NCBI RefSeq assembly: GCF_000317435.1
Contig: NC_019751.1
Coordinates: 1,054,001-1,118,000 of the forward strand
From: Calothrix sp. PCC 6303
Lineage (GTDB): Bacteria > Cyanobacteriota > Cyanobacteriia > Cyanobacteriales > Nostocaceae
Direction: 5' to 3'
Length of the DNA: 64,000 nt
The translations under genes and the position numbers were made by a program. Shown in pieces: positions 1 through 9,535 of the stretch (positions within the stretch are counted from its first letter, which is position 1; every line of letters begins with the position of its first letter). The notes beneath the pieces are model-generated. The model was not told where the DNA came from. It ran no database searches and saw nothing but the letters and a program-made list of their open reading frames with translations.

Positions 1-1697
1 GCAACATTATTGTTAATGCCAGTCGGAGTGCCAAACTTGATGGCAATAGCATTATTCTTTCCCCTGTGAATGCAGGTAGTACAGGTAATGGCGGTTACAT
101 CGCAATTAATACTGATTCTGATGGTAGCGTTGCCTTTACTAACGCTGGAACCATCGCCAATAGTAGTGGAGAGGGAAATGCAGGGAATATATCTATCTCC
201 ACAGGTAAATTTTCAGCAACAAATAACTCTTTTTTTATCGCCGAAACATTTGGGAGTGGCACCGCAGGTACTATTAGTATTAACGCCAAGCAAGATTTAA
301 CTTTCAACAATAGTAATATTTTTAATAGCATCAAACCAGGTAGTACAGGAGATGCTGGTGGTATTCGCATTGATACGAAAGACTTTCTTTTGACTAACAA
401 ATCCGGTTTTTTCACCAGTACAGATGGTAAAGGTAATGCTGGCAACGTCATCATTAATGCTAGTCGTAGCGCTAAATTTGACGATTTGAGTACGATTTTT
501 GCGACTGTAAATACTGGTAGCACAGGTAAGGGTGGTTTCGTAACGATTGATACTGATCCGGATGGCATTGTCTCCTTCACCAACACTGGTAGAATTATTG
601 CTGCAACTAGTGAAGGAACAGATGGCTCATCTGGCTACATTAAAATTAATACAGGTACTTTATCTCTAACAGAAGGCTCATTTTTGAGTGTAGCAACTGA
701 CGGCAAGGGAGATGCTGGTAACATCACTGTTAATGCCAACCGTCTTGTTTTCTTAGATGGACAAAGAGCAGATGGGAATGGCACTAGTATCGGTAGTAAC
801 GTCATTAAAAATGGTACTGGCAGCGGCGGGAGGATTGATATTAACACTCCAATATTATCCCTAAGTAATGGTGCGACATTATTTGCCACCGCCGAAGGTA
901 AAGGGCAAGGAGGTAATGTTTACGTTGATGCTAATTCTATCCGCCTAGATAGATTTTCCAGTATTCAAGCAAATACTCAGGGTGCTGCCATAGATCCCAC
1001 TAAGCAACAAGCAACCATCAATTTGCGATCTCAAAGTTTAATTCTGCGTCGTGGCAGTAATATTACCACAAATGGCGATGGCGATCGCGTAAGCGGTGGA
1101 AGCATTAATATTAATAGCGATGTCATTGCAGGTTTTGAAAACAGCGATATCAGCGCTAATTCTAGCGGCTTTCGCGGTGGAGATATTAAAATTACTACTC
1201 AAGCGCTTTTTGGCATCAGACCCAGTTCCACTTTAACTGATGAAAGCGACATTACTACCAAGGGTGCAACCCCAGATTTAGATGGGAAAACCGAGATTGA
1301 CACACCTGATACTGATCCTAGTAAAGGTTTAATACAATTATCCCGTAATGTCCTTGATGCCAGTAATCAAATAGATCAAACTTGTCCCAGAGATATATAT
1401 TCTAAACCTTTAGGTAAATTTATCATCACTGGACCTGGAGTTTTACCATCTAACCCCCTAGAATTTCTTACAGGGACACTGGAAGATAATCAACTAGCAA
1501 CCTTAGAAGAACAAAGAACAAATCAAACGGTTGCACCATCAATTATTAACACCCAAACTTCTCACCCTCCAAATACAATTGTCGAAGCCCAAGGATGGAT
1601 CAAATCTCCCGATGGTACAATATTCTTGGTTGCTAACGTCCCCCAAACTATTCCCTATTCCCAACCTGCTGCATCCTCATGTTTAAGCTTAGATTAG
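1..1697 (+). CDS. C-terminal part of filamentous-haemagglutinin-like (two-partner secretion) adhesin, 5' partial
   Basis: The frame is already open at base 3, so this is the 3' part of a longer gene cut by the window edge. The first in-frame GTG (position 66) is not a real start. The protein is Gly/Asn/Ser/Thr-rich with imperfect repeats of about 85-110 residues, each carrying phrases like GNAGNVIINA, GSTGNGG and TDSDG. This is typical of the right-handed beta-helix of cyanobacterial haemagglutinin/S-layer-like exoproteins. The tail, from about residue 400 of the visible part, leaves the repeats: it has a conserved-looking CPRD segment and ends in a Cys-containing stretch. Such proteins are exported by a TpsB partner; none is visible here. 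The next gene begins within 20 bp of the stop or overlaps it. Family call is firm; ligand or host role unknown. Confidence 0.85.
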   Translation, partial: NIIVNASRSAKLDGNSIILSPVNAGSTGNGGYIAINTDSDGSVAFTNAGTIANSSGEGNAGNISISTGKFSATNNSFFIAETFGSGTAGTISINAKQDLTFNNSNIFNSIKPGSTGDAGGIRIDTKDFLLTNKSGFFTSTDGKGNAGNVIINASRSAKFDDLSTIFATVNTGSTGKGGFVTIDTDPDGIVSFTNTGRIIAATSEGTDGSSGYIKINTGTLSLTEGSFLSVATDGKGDAGNITVNANRLVFLDGQRADGNGTSIGSNVIKNGTGSGGRIDINTPILSLSNGATLFATAEGKGQGGNVYVDANSIRLDRFSSIQANTQGAAIDPTKQQATINLRSQSLILRRGSNITTNGDGDRVSGGSININSDVIAGFENSDISANSSGFRGGDIKITTQALFGIRPSSTLTDESDITTKGATPDLDGKTEIDTPDTDPSKGLIQLSRNVLDASNQIDQTCPRDIYSKPLGKFIITGPGVLPSNPLEFLTGTLEDNQLATLEEQRTNQTVAPSIINTQTSHPPNTIVEAQGWIKSPDGTIFLVANVPQTIPYSQPAASSCLSLD

Positions 1698-1714
1698 CAA
1701 ATGAATTTAGCAGC

Positions 1715-2968
1715 ATGAAAGTCAAGATTCTGATTACCATCGCCCTGAGTATACCAACATTTTTATTCGCGCTGTTGGCTGGAAGTCAACCCTTGGGAAA
1801 ACCATCCCTAACTACAGCAGATTGCCAATTAAAAAAGTGGTATTTACCTTTTAAAGGCAATTCACCTGTATTGCGATCGCGTTCTGGAATAAGCTGTTGT
1901 CAAAAGGATGTTTCTTGTCTTGATGAGCAACTTTGGGGAGAAAAAGGCGATAAAAAAGCATTAATCACCTCTATCAATCGCAGTCTCCAATATTTACAAA
2001 CCCAAAGGGCAGTCAAAGACTATCAAGATTATTCAGTCCCCGAATTTACACGCGATCGCGTCGTCGCTAGTTTACTACGTTTCCGTCAACTAGTCCAAAA
2101 TACCCAATCACCTATCGAACTCCACAACGCAATTACCCAAGAATTCGATATTTACCAATCCATCGGCAGTGATAAAAAAGGTGGAGTGCTATATACTTCC
2201 TACTACGAACCCATATATACAGCCAGTCGCGTCCCCACAGCCGAATTCCGTTACCCAATTTACCGTATTCCCCCGGATATCAAACAGTGGCAAAGACCAC
2301 ACCCCACCCGCTTAGAATTGGAAGGTGCAGACGGACTCCAAGCAGAAAAAACTAAATTGAAAGGATTAGCATTCTTTTGGTTGCGCGATCGCTTAGAGCC
2401 GTATATGATGCAAATCCAAGGTTCTGCTCAACTCCAACTTACAGATGGGAGTCGCACCAGCGTTGGTTATGCTGGTAACTCTGCACACGACTACAGCAGC
2501 ATCGGTAAAGCATTAGCTGATGATGGAAAGGTACCCTTAGTGGGTATGACAATGCCCAAAATATTAGAGTATTTTCATAAATACCCACTAGAACTGAATA
2601 CGTATATACCCAGAGACAAAAGCTTTGTGTTCTTCCAAGAAAATAAAGGTTCTCCGGCAACAGGTTCCATTCAAGTAGGACTCACTCCAGACCGTTCTAT
2701 AGCCACCGACAAGTCATTAATGCCACCCGGTGCATTAGCATTAATTCGTTCCTACCTGCCCTTTCCAGACCCCTCTGGAGCCATGCAACATCGCGTCGTT
2801 AGTCGTTATGTTCTTGATCAAGATACGGGAGGTGCAATTAAAGGTGCAGGACGTGTAGATTACTTTACTGGTTCCGGAAAAGTTGCTGGAGAACGGGCAG
2901 GTGTCACCGTCGGACATGGACAACTTTTCTATTTACTGCTCAAACCTCAAAAATCAGTCAATAGATAA
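1715..2968 (+). CDS. mltA: MltA-type membrane-bound lytic murein transglycosylase
   Basis: Lytic transglycosylase that cleaves the MurNAc-GlcNAc bond of peptidoglycan to a 1,6-anhydro product. The N-terminus (MKVKILITIALSIPTFLFALL) is a signal peptide or membrane anchor. The MltA barrel spans roughly residues 120-300 and the C-terminal 3D domain roughly 320-400. The 3D part holds DTGGAIKG followed by GRVDYFTG, matching the catalytic Asp region of the family. I chose the ATG at 1715 because the signal peptide starts there; an ATG at 1679 adds 12 residues and overlaps the upstream adhesin gene. Neither start has a clear Shine-Dalgarno. Closeness to the adhesin gene may mean co-transcription, but a wall-opening role in adhesin export is only a guess. 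Confidence 0.9.
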   Translation: MKVKILITIALSIPTFLFALLAGSQPLGKPSLTTADCQLKKWYLPFKGNSPVLRSRSGISCCQKDVSCLDEQLWGEKGDKKALITSINRSLQYLQTQRAVKDYQDYSVPEFTRDRVVASLLRFRQLVQNTQSPIELHNAITQEFDIYQSIGSDKKGGVLYTSYYEPIYTASRVPTAEFRYPIYRIPPDIKQWQRPHPTRLELEGADGLQAEKTKLKGLAFFWLRDRLEPYMMQIQGSAQLQLTDGSRTSVGYAGNSAHDYSSIGKALADDGKVPLVGMTMPKILEYFHKYPLELNTYIPRDKSFVFFQENKGSPATGSIQVGLTPDRSIATDKSLMPPGALALIRSYLPFPDPSGAMQHRVVSRYVLDQDTGGAIKGAGRVDYFTGSGKVAGERAGVTVGHGQLFYLLLKPQKSVNR

Positions 2969-3489
2969 ATATCAATAGATTTGAAAAAGGAAATTTATTT
3001 TAAATCCTCTCTTCTGACCTTATGTCAACACTATGAAAAAAAACTTAACTTAAAAAACTCAAAATCTCAAATCAGAAATATTACTATCTCAATCTGTATA
3101 TCAAGAATATTCCCACATCTACTCTTCTACACAAATTATGAAACTTATCAAAAAATTCTCCGTCACTCCTTTGTACTCTCTACTCTTTTTCCGTTCGTTT
3201 TTAGAGTACTGATAGTAACCACGGAGTATCTAGCAGCACTCTTTATTTGGTGTGATAGCTTTTGGAAAAATTTCCAGGAGAATAAGGGTAAAGTTAGTTT
3301 ATCAAAGTCAGCAACTCTACCAATTTTCCATAATTAAATTTAAGTATTTCTCAGTTAAAAAAGTTCTAAATTGATCGCAACATAGAAAGTTCCTTTGGGT
3401 TAAACTCCGTCCCACTCAACTTACTAGTATTTTGCGATTATTTTCCCTTGCCCAAATTAGATTAATTTAGATAATCTTAGGAGTTAAAA
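2969..3489. other. intergenic, AT-rich, no supported gene
   Basis: An open frame of 118 codons (2981-3337) starts with TTG and has no recognisable domain, an odd Phe/Ser/Lys/Ile-rich composition and no ribosome-binding site. I see no antitoxin-like ORF ahead of the PIN gene and no strong hairpin. Confidence 0.5.
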
Positions 3490-3972
3490 GTGATTGGAAT
3501 CCTAGTTGATGCAGACTTAATTTTAGATGCCTTAATGAATCGTAACCGATTTATGGGGAATGTCGATATCTTATTCGATCGCATTCATCCTTTAATTAAA
3601 ATGTACATTACAGATATTGGGTGGCAAAAAATCTATACCTATGCTAGTAAATTTCAAAATGTTAAAACGGCACAAGCAATTATAGATTGGTTGAAAGAAA
3701 AAATTCAAGTTTGTCAAGTCCATCAAAGTACACTTCAAGAAGCGCGTTTATTACCCATTCAAGACTTTGAATCGGCTGTAGAACTAGCCTGTGCCAGTAG
3801 TCATAATTTGGATGCGATTGTCACTCACAAAGATTATGATTTTGCCGCAGCAGCAGATAATTTCTGGATTTGGTCAGTAACTGATTTAAAAATCAGAATT
3901 AACTTAGAAAATCAACTCCAAAAATCTCAAATACAGAACTCAGAAGAAAATTTCACCTGCCAAGATTTTTAG
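3490..3972 (+). CDS. PIN-domain protein (VapC-like nuclease), solitary
   Basis: The 160-residue protein opens with a PIN-type strand and acidic motif (VDADLILDAL). It ends the domain with ELACASSHNLDAIVTHKDYDF, where the distal acidic residues that bind Mg2+ in PIN ribonucleases are expected. The family cleaves RNA, often tRNA or mRNA, as the toxin of VapBC pairs. The GTG start at 3490 is preceded by TAGGAG. No antitoxin ORF of usual size lies directly upstream or downstream, so it is either an orphan or one of the cyanobacterial stand-alone PIN proteins. The last 20 or so residues after the domain are polar and probably disordered. It converges on ureG, with only 22 bp between them. Confidence 0.75.
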   Translation: MIGILVDADLILDALMNRNRFMGNVDILFDRIHPLIKMYITDIGWQKIYTYASKFQNVKTAQAIIDWLKEKIQVCQVHQSTLQEARLLPIQDFESAVELACASSHNLDAIVTHKDYDFAAAADNFWIWSVTDLKIRINLENQLQKSQIQNSEENFTCQDF

Positions 3973-3994
3973 TGCTAAATTTTGCCTTCAATAA

Positions 3995-4600
3995 TTATTT
4001 ATCAAGGGGACTGTGTAAAGCAATAAATTCGATTACATTTATTAAACCAGCTTGAGTCTTTAGATTAGTAAAGACAAAAGGCTTTTCTCGACGCATCTTT
4101 TTAGTATCCCGTTCCATGACACCCAAATCGGCACCCACATAGGGCGCTAAATCAGTTTTATTAATTACCAATAAATCAGATTTAGTAATACCGGGACCAC
4201 CTTTACGAGGTATTTTATCACCAGCAGCCACATCTATGACATAGATAGTTAAATCTACTAATTCCGGACTAAAAGTAGCTGCTAAATTATCGCCACCACT
4301 TTCAATAAATACCAAATCTAAATGGTCAAAACTGGCTTCTAGCTGTTCAACCGCAGCCAAATTCATCGAAGCATCTTCCCGAATTGCCGTATGGGGACAT
4401 CCACCAGTCTCCACCCCCAGAATACGCTCCTTTGGCAACGCTTGCGATCGCACTAAATACTCAGCGTCCTCCTGGGTGTAGATATCATTAGTCACCACTG
4501 CCAAATTATAGCGATCGCGCATTCCCTTACACAAGCCATCCACCAAAGCAGTTTTTCCCGAACCCACAGGACCCGCGACCCCGACACGAAATGCGTTCAT
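3995..4600 (-). CDS. ureG: urease accessory GTPase UreG
   Basis: SIMIBI-class GTPase that, with UreE, UreF and UreD, delivers nickel to apo-urease in the cytoplasm. The P-loop GPVGSGKT is at residues 10-17. ESGGDN, the metal-binding CPH in [15 protein letters not shown], and the base-specificity motif NKTDL are all present. The length of 201 residues is normal for the family. It is downstream of ureE-ureF on the same strand but separated from them by a 2.2-kb PhoX-family gene, whereas many cyanobacteria keep ureE, F and G together. Two perfect hairpins lie between the PhoX gene and this one, so ureG may have its own promoter in the 157-bp gap. Structural urease genes and ureD are not in the window. 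Confidence 0.97.
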   Translation of the reverse strand: MNAFRVGVAGPVGSGKTALVDGLCKGMRDRYNLAVVTNDIYTQEDAEYLVRSQALPKERILGVETGGCPHTAIREDASMNLAAVEQLEASFDHLDLVFIESGGDNLAATFSPELVDLTIYVIDVAAGDKIPRKGGPGITKSDLLVINKTDLAPYVGADLGVMERDTKKMRREKPFVFTNLKTQAGLINVIEFIALHSPLDK

Positions 4601-4660
4601 ATTAGTTAGTTATCAGCTACAACTCAGGCTGAGATTTAAATTCTCCACCTCACTATATAA

Positions 4661-4716
4661 CTGTAGCGTGCAGACTGCACGCTACAGACTAGTAGAGACG
4701 TAGCACTGCTACGTCT
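4661..4716. repeat. two adjacent perfect hairpins (terminator-like / palindromic repeat)
   Basis: The first is a 12-bp perfect stem (4661-4672 with 4676-4687, loop GAC). The second is a 9-bp stem (4696-4704 with 4708-4716) of the AGACGTAGC palindrome family that recurs at 7652, 12536, 24543, 36574, 39899 and 44135. They lie just after the PhoX-family gene in its direction of transcription and may end that transcript or separate it from ureG. Confidence 0.7.
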
Positions 4717-4757
4717 GTTCATCATTTTTCACAGATATCTATTGTGTTAAAAAACAC

Positions 4758-6911
4758 CTACTTCCCACCAATTACGCCACCATCTTGACGTGTAATTACG
4801 ACGGTTGCAGAACGGGGACGACCTGGTAAGCCGTATCCCTGACTATGGGGCCAGTTACTATACTGAGTTGGGTTTGATGCTACTGCATCATCTCCAGGAT
4901 GCTGAATATTAATAAACATTGTTTTGCCATCAGGTGTAGTAATAACACCTGTCACCTCACAATTGGTAGGACTAGTGAGGAAGCGACGAACTTGCTTAGT
5001 ATTGGGATCAGCACACATCATCACGTTTCCACCGATGTTTTTCCAATCACCTAAAGCATCCCCAGCTTGGTCAGTTTGAATCCACAGACGACCGAAATCA
5101 TCAAACCATAAACCATCTGCTGCGCCAAAGTCATCACCATTGATATTACCTTTGTGATTGGGATCAGGGTCAAGTTTGTCACCAGCTTCCACAAAGATAT
5201 CCCAGGAAAAAGTAGCAGCTGTCACCGAACGTCCAGCCTCCCGCCAGCGGATAATATGACCATAACGGTTATCTGGACGGGGGTTAGCAGGATCCACAGG
5301 AGGACGCGCACTACCTGCGGCAGTGGTACCATCTACTTTATTCGAGGAAGGTGGTGTACCACCACGACGACTGTTATTTGTCAAAGTACAGTAAACTTCA
5401 ATCTCGTCAAAACCTTTGATGCGGGGTCTGACAGCAGTCCATTCTGGACGATCCATCATGGTGGCACCTAGACGATCTGCTGCTTGGCGAGTTTTTACCA
5501 ATACTTCTGCTTGACTTCTAAAACCGTTTTCAGCAGTTAAACCGTTTTGTCCATGAACTAAAGGCAGCCATTTACCTGTACCATCATCATTAAATTTGGC
5601 AACGTACAGAATACCATCATCCATTAAATCTCGGTTAGCAGAGCGTTTATTAGGATTGAGTCGGTTGGTACAAACAAATTTGTAGATGTACTCGTTACGC
5701 TCATCATCACCCATGTAGAAGGCAACACGATTCTGATCATCCACAACAACTTGGGCGCTTTCATGCTTAAATCTTCCCAGAGCAGTACGTTTAACTGGTT
5801 TGCTTTGGGGTGCAAAGGGGTCAATTTCCACTACCCAACCAAATAAATGAGGTTCTAAGGGGTTAGTGCTGGCATCAAAACGAGGATCAACCTCATTCCA
5901 ACGATAACCACTAGTTTTAGGGATACCATAACGAAGTTGCCCTGGTACAATATCAGATGCTTGTAAACCAGGTGGTACAACTACATCTGTGGGTGCCGCA
6001 AAGTTACCATTCCAATTTTCTTCGCAGGTAAGATAGGTACCCCAAGGTGTGTAACCGTGGGCGCAATTATTGATAGTTCCATAAGCAGTAAAACCATCAT
6101 TCAAGACATAGCTATCCACAGAACCTGTGGGAGTGATAAAAAATTTCTTGGATTTGAGTAATGTGTCTCCAGCAGCCGGACCAGAAACACGCATCTCTGT
6201 ATTCGCTGTGATTCGACGACCATAAGCAGAACGCCGATCAACTTTCCACTTATCCTGTTTATTTTTAAATATCTCTACAACGGATACACCATGTGCAGCT
6301 TGGGATTTGCGAACTTTCTCAATGGTGACTTTGGAACCAGGTAAACCTAATTGAGGTGCGGTTGCAGTTGCCGGAGTAAAACTCAATCCATCTGGGTGCA
6401 GGAGTTCTTCATGGGTATATTCATGATTGACACAAAGAATACCTCTTTCCGATGAACGTCTACCAGATTTTTGTATGGGGAAATAGTGCATTCCATCAGC
6501 GTGCATCCCAAACTGGGTTTCCTGAATGGCAGAACCTTGGGAAGCATTGGGTAGCCAATCGGGGGCACCGGGCATAATTGGATCGCCCCAAGCTACTAAA
6601 ACCTCGGCATTGTATCCCGTGGGAACTGAGACTAAATCCTTTTCTAGGAGTCCAGTGGCTGGGTTATTCAGGTTTGGTGGGATACTTTCAAAACCAATAC
6701 CTTGAAAACCCTTGCTGGGAGGGATAGGTGATGCTTGGACTGTTTGTAAGAAACCGCCAATGGAAACTTGACCTAGTATGGTTGCCGCAGATGCACCAGC
6801 AGCCGTAAAAATGAATTTACGGCGACTCATACGTGCAATAACATCCTGGATTGACTCGTTACCAGATGGGTTAAGAGTCACATTATTTTTTGGGTGTTGG
6901 GAGCCTTTCAT
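4758..6911 (-). CDS. PhoX-family (DUF839) Tat-exported alkaline phosphatase-like protein
   Basis: Large periplasmic/extracellular phosphatase-family protein of 717 residues. A twin-arginine signal (MSRRKFIF followed by a hydrophobic Ala/Gly stretch ending near QASP) sits at about residues 28-60. The DUF839 beta-propeller body holds GTYLTCEENWNGNF (its Cys is a metal ligand in characterised PhoX), GRFKHESAQVVVD, YMGDDERNEYIYKFV and DGLWFDDFGRLWIQTDQ. Characterised PhoX enzymes are Ca2+/Fe3+ phosphomonoesterases induced by phosphate starvation. The ATG at 6911 has a good GGAGAAG ribosome-binding site. I did not find a convincing Pho-box direct repeat upstream, so regulation by phosphate is not shown. 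The gene sits between ureF and ureG and looks like an intruder in the urease accessory cluster. Confidence 0.88.
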   Translation of the reverse strand: MKGSQHPKNNVTLNPSGNESIQDVIARMSRRKFIFTAAGASAATILGQVSIGGFLQTVQASPIPPSKGFQGIGFESIPPNLNNPATGLLEKDLVSVPTGYNAEVLVAWGDPIMPGAPDWLPNASQGSAIQETQFGMHADGMHYFPIQKSGRRSSERGILCVNHEYTHEELLHPDGLSFTPATATAPQLGLPGSKVTIEKVRKSQAAHGVSVVEIFKNKQDKWKVDRRSAYGRRITANTEMRVSGPAAGDTLLKSKKFFITPTGSVDSYVLNDGFTAYGTINNCAHGYTPWGTYLTCEENWNGNFAAPTDVVVPPGLQASDIVPGQLRYGIPKTSGYRWNEVDPRFDASTNPLEPHLFGWVVEIDPFAPQSKPVKRTALGRFKHESAQVVVDDQNRVAFYMGDDERNEYIYKFVCTNRLNPNKRSANRDLMDDGILYVAKFNDDGTGKWLPLVHGQNGLTAENGFRSQAEVLVKTRQAADRLGATMMDRPEWTAVRPRIKGFDEIEVYCTLTNNSRRGGTPPSSNKVDGTTAAGSARPPVDPANPRPDNRYGHIIRWREAGRSVTAATFSWDIFVEAGDKLDPDPNHKGNINGDDFGAADGLWFDDFGRLWIQTDQAGDALGDWKNIGGNVMMCADPNTKQVRRFLTSPTNCEVTGVITTPDGKTMFINIQHPGDDAVASNPTQYSNWPHSQGYGLPGRPRSATVVITRQDGGVIGGK

Positions 6912-7599
6912 TTTGTGTCTTCTCCAATAAAGATCAGAATCAGTTTTTGCTTGAGATGAAATAAAGATCGAGTTGAAAGAGTTAGGGATTTAAACCCACA
7001 ACCTGAAACCGCCAAACCTGAGATTTTAGCGGGGGAATTAAAACAATTCGCAATACTCGCAGAGCGAGAAGTAAGCTACGCAAGTAAGTTTTGTGACGGG
7101 GTAAAATCCCCTACACAACAGGGACTACCCTCGTTGATTGCTGGGAACTTCAACCCCCAAAGTTCGTTAAAACCGAAGGATAGCTTGGATACGGGATGTA
7201 TCTGGGTAAAAGGGCTTTGTTTTCGATTAAAAAATTTCCCCCTAGCTCCTACCTTTTTCCTTTCCCGAAACAATTAATTGCTGCTACTTGAAAAATAAAT
7301 CAGCGAATTAGCTTGTATGAATTCATACTTTAACTAAATTTAACGAATACTGTCATTAGACTACTCATTCAGGAATGCTTTAGTTTTGCTATTGTGTCAA
7401 ATTTATCCGTATTGCTAAATGATTCCGCGAAATTATTTAGACGTTGCTGAAGTTATAACTACCGAAAATATACGGCTTTAAGGATAAGGAGTAGTGATTA
7501 ATTGGTTAACTTCTGTCTAAATGTTGGTAATTTAGGAATCTCTTGGATTCTTTTTCCAAGTTCGTATTCGACCTCATCTAGTTTGAGAAATATCAAGGG
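6912..7599. other. intergenic region upstream of PhoX-family gene and downstream of ureF
   Basis: No coding region supported. It contains the repeat-like segment 7076-7180 (listed separately) and an AT-rich stretch. A single GGTTAAC at about 7505 is not a repeated Pho box. The promoter of the PhoX-family gene must lie in the first few hundred bases, but I cannot place it confidently. Confidence 0.5.
7076..7180 (+). repeat. dispersed repeat, copy A (related to 9536-9640)
   Basis: This segment shares GTAAGTTTTGTRACGGGG at its left end with 9538-9555. Its right end (GTTGATTGCTGGGAACTTCAACCCCCAAA) is a diverged version of the right end of the later copy. The middle parts differ. Both copies are on the plus strand, 2.4 kb apart, on either side of ureFE. 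It may be a relic of a mobile element end or a structured RNA. Confidence 0.45.
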
Positions 7600-7708
7600 T
7601 AGTAGTCTGTCAATTTTATTTTGACGGTTATATACACATCCACAATCCTGTAGAGACGTAGCACTGCTACGTCTCTACAACCATCATTTTTATCTTGACA
7701 GACTAGTA
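7600..7708. mobile_element. 109-bp MITE, TIR GTAGTCTGTCAA, flanked by TA
   Basis: Non-coding element with terminal inverted repeats TAGTAGTCTGTCAA / TTGACAGACTAGTA (13 of 14 pairs) and a perfect internal palindrome AGACGTAGC/GCTACGTCT. A second copy of exactly the same length, in reverse orientation, is at 44104-44212. The TA at each edge fits the TA target duplication of IS630/Tc1-mariner transposases. No transposase with these ends is in the window. It ends 19 bp from the stop of ureF. Confidence 0.85.
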
Positions 7709-7726
7709 AATGTTGTACTATTTATC

Positions 7727-8416
7727 TCAACTTCTAAATAATCTTGTGTATAAAGTTTCGTGTTGCATACTTGCTAAAGCTAAACCCCAACTGCAACAAC
7801 CTAAATCATCATCTGATACTGCCATTGCTTGCTCTACAGTCTTAATCAATAGTCCCTGTAAGTCTTTGAGGAGAATTTGCCCAGTAGTTTGTCCTAGGGG
7901 AATTAGCTTAATACCGGCGGTAACTAAATTAACTAACCAGCTATGTAAATATCCCAATAAAGTTGCCTGTAGATTGATACCAAAAAAAGTGGCTGCAACT
8001 GTGAATGCGATCGCATAATTAATCCCACAGTTACAATTATCCCCGATTTGCTCAAAAATCTCTTTCATTTTGGGTTCCAACTCTATCAATAAACGCACCA
8101 AAGCCCGTCCCATTTGCTGACTAGAGTTTCGCAATTCTTCGGTTTCTCGCGCTGCTGACAACCATTGATTCCAATACTTCAGGGTTTCTAAATCATTAGT
8201 TTCTGCGGCTTTGTACACACGCACCATCACCGCAGCTTCCATCCCAATTGCCCCGTAACGCAATTCTGATTCTAACCATTGCTGTAACGAACTAGAGCAT
8301 CTGATCTTCCCATAATCCACCAAGGTTTCTAAGCCTTCGGAATAACTATATGCTCCCACAGGTAAGCTAGAACTACATAACTGCAATAAAAATAAAAGCT
8401 GACTATCAGTGTGCAT
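7727..8416 (-). CDS. ureF: urease accessory protein UreF
   Basis: UreF binds UreD and UreG and acts as the GTPase-gating part of the nickel-insertion complex. The N-terminal motif [22 protein letters not shown] is the family signature and the rest is all-helical. I place the start at the ATG at 8416 (MHTDSQLL); the longer frame from 8449 only reads the antisense-phase codons of the ureE His tail. The start overlaps the ureE stop by about 10 bp, so ureE and ureF are translationally coupled. The C-terminus (TLYTRLFRS) is typical of the family. A MITE lies immediately after the stop. Confidence 0.95.
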   Translation of the reverse strand: MHTDSQLLFLLQLCSSSLPVGAYSYSEGLETLVDYGKIRCSSSLQQWLESELRYGAIGMEAAVMVRVYKAAETNDLETLKYWNQWLSAARETEELRNSSQQMGRALVRLLIELEPKMKEIFEQIGDNCNCGINYAIAFTVAATFFGINLQATLLGYLHSWLVNLVTAGIKLIPLGQTTGQILLKDLQGLLIKTVEQAMAVSDDDLGCCSWGLALASMQHETLYTRLFRS

Positions 8417-8864
8417 GGGTGTGTGCATGTGAATGCTGTCCATAAGCACCTGCTTCTGGTTGAAATGGTAAAATTTCCGCTTTTACTTCCAATCCCAAAT
8501 GCTCAATCATCGACTTCAAAACAGGATCAGGAGACAAACGTAAATAACTGGCAGTAATCTCCACTGCAACATGACGATTCCCCAAATGGTATGCAACCCG
8601 AAGCAATTCTAAGGTATCCGCAGCAGTCACAGTTAAAACTGGCTCAAATTTAGCCACAACCCGCACCAGATAATTACCAGATTCATCTAATAAAATATCT
8701 CCATTTTGTAAAACGGTACCCCTTGGTAAGCGCAAAAAAACCACCTCTCCAGCTTGAGTTTCCCAGCGATGACGACTGCGGGTTCGTTCTTCTGCCGTAA
8801 GTTCCAAAGTGAGAGTTACCGCTGCATTTGCGTTTGGAGGTTGGCGTTGTGTAAGAGTTAGCAT
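8406..8864 (-). CDS. ureE: urease accessory nickel chaperone UreE
   Basis: Nickel metallochaperone that hands Ni2+ to UreG. It has the N-terminal substrate-like domain (residues about 1-75, with [14 protein letters not shown]) and the metal-binding domain with [12 protein letters not shown], where the conserved interface His is seen. It ends in a His-rich tail (HSHAHTHAH) that can bind extra nickel. I prefer the ATG at 8864 (MLTLTQRQ); an upstream ATG at 8897 adds [11 protein letters not shown], which has no counterpart in the family. First gene of the ureE-ureF unit, with ureF overlapping its stop. No NtcA site (GTA-N8-TAC) was found in the short upstream gap. Confidence 0.95.
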   Translation of the reverse strand: MLTLTQRQPPNANAAVTLTLELTAEERTRSRHRWETQAGEVVFLRLPRGTVLQNGDILLDESGNYLVRVVAKFEPVLTVTAADTLELLRVAYHLGNRHVAVEITASYLRLSPDPVLKSMIEHLGLEVKAEILPFQPEAGAYGQHSHAHTHAH

Positions 8865-9159
8865 CAAGATAACTGTGATTGAACATCCTGATAACAAACT
8901 ATAACGTTTATGCGTGCATTCCCATTAATTATTTAGACAAAAAAGTTATGAGAAATGATTGGGAACCAAATCTCATAACTAACCATAAAGTGGCTATAGC
9001 GTGAATTGACACTTATTAGATTAAGCAAGATATGCCGCTATCTCTTCGGTCTGAAGATACAGATTAATTTCTATCAAAAGTCGTACCTCATCTGGGGGAT
9101 AGCTGATTATCTAAAAAACGCTACCGTAAAGGTGACAAACTCAGGTTACTTAAAAAATA

Positions 9160-9525
9160 GTGAAAAAAACAAAAAAAGAGGATAGTGTTCATTTGCCCCA
9201 AGAAATCACACAGTCCTACGGTACAGGTGTTAAACAAATGCCGAACTATGACATGAATGGAAAAATAATAAACGATGACGACGCTGAATACACCCAAACC
9301 AGTCCCATACTTACAGGTGGTGACGTTGACGCACAGTGGCAAGATGCGGATGCAGTCGGTGATGAAGCAGTTGGTGGTAGTTCACCAACTCCCGACCAAA
9401 GTGTAACAGAGGAAATAGCTGCTGCTGTGGGTGTGGAAATTGACGATGCCACACCTCTGGGTACTTACGATATGTTAGAACAACGCGATGAGCAACGGTG
9501 GGAATTAGACCCCAGGTCTAATTAA
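9160..9525 (+). CDS. small acidic conserved cyanobacterial protein (DUF6335-like)
   Basis: Protein of 121 residues, strongly acidic, with LPQEITQSYGTGV near the N-terminus, a Gly/Asp-rich middle (TGGDVDAQWQDADAVGDEAVGG) and a C-terminal TPLGTYDMLEQRDEQRWELD. I recognise this layout from small cyanobacterial proteins filed as DUF6335; function unknown. The GTG start at 9160 is uncertain: a TTG at 9193 sits after AGAGGATAG and would give a protein starting at the conserved PQEIT. No membrane segment. It converges on sbcD, with a strong hairpin between them. Confidence 0.7.
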   Translation: MKKTKKEDSVHLPQEITQSYGTGVKQMPNYDMNGKIINDDDAEYTQTSPILTGGDVDAQWQDADAVGDEAVGGSSPTPDQSVTEEIAAAVGVEIDDATPLGTYDMLEQRDEQRWELDPRSN

Positions 9526-9535
9526 AAAGTAAGTA

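Noticed and set aside
2981-3337. 118-codon open frame after mltA
   Set aside because: TTG start without ribosome-binding site, composition unlike a folded protein, no known domain.
7500-7515. GGTTAAC as a Pho box for the PhoX-family gene
   Set aside because: Only one half-site, about 600 bp upstream, and no direct repeat at the proper spacing.
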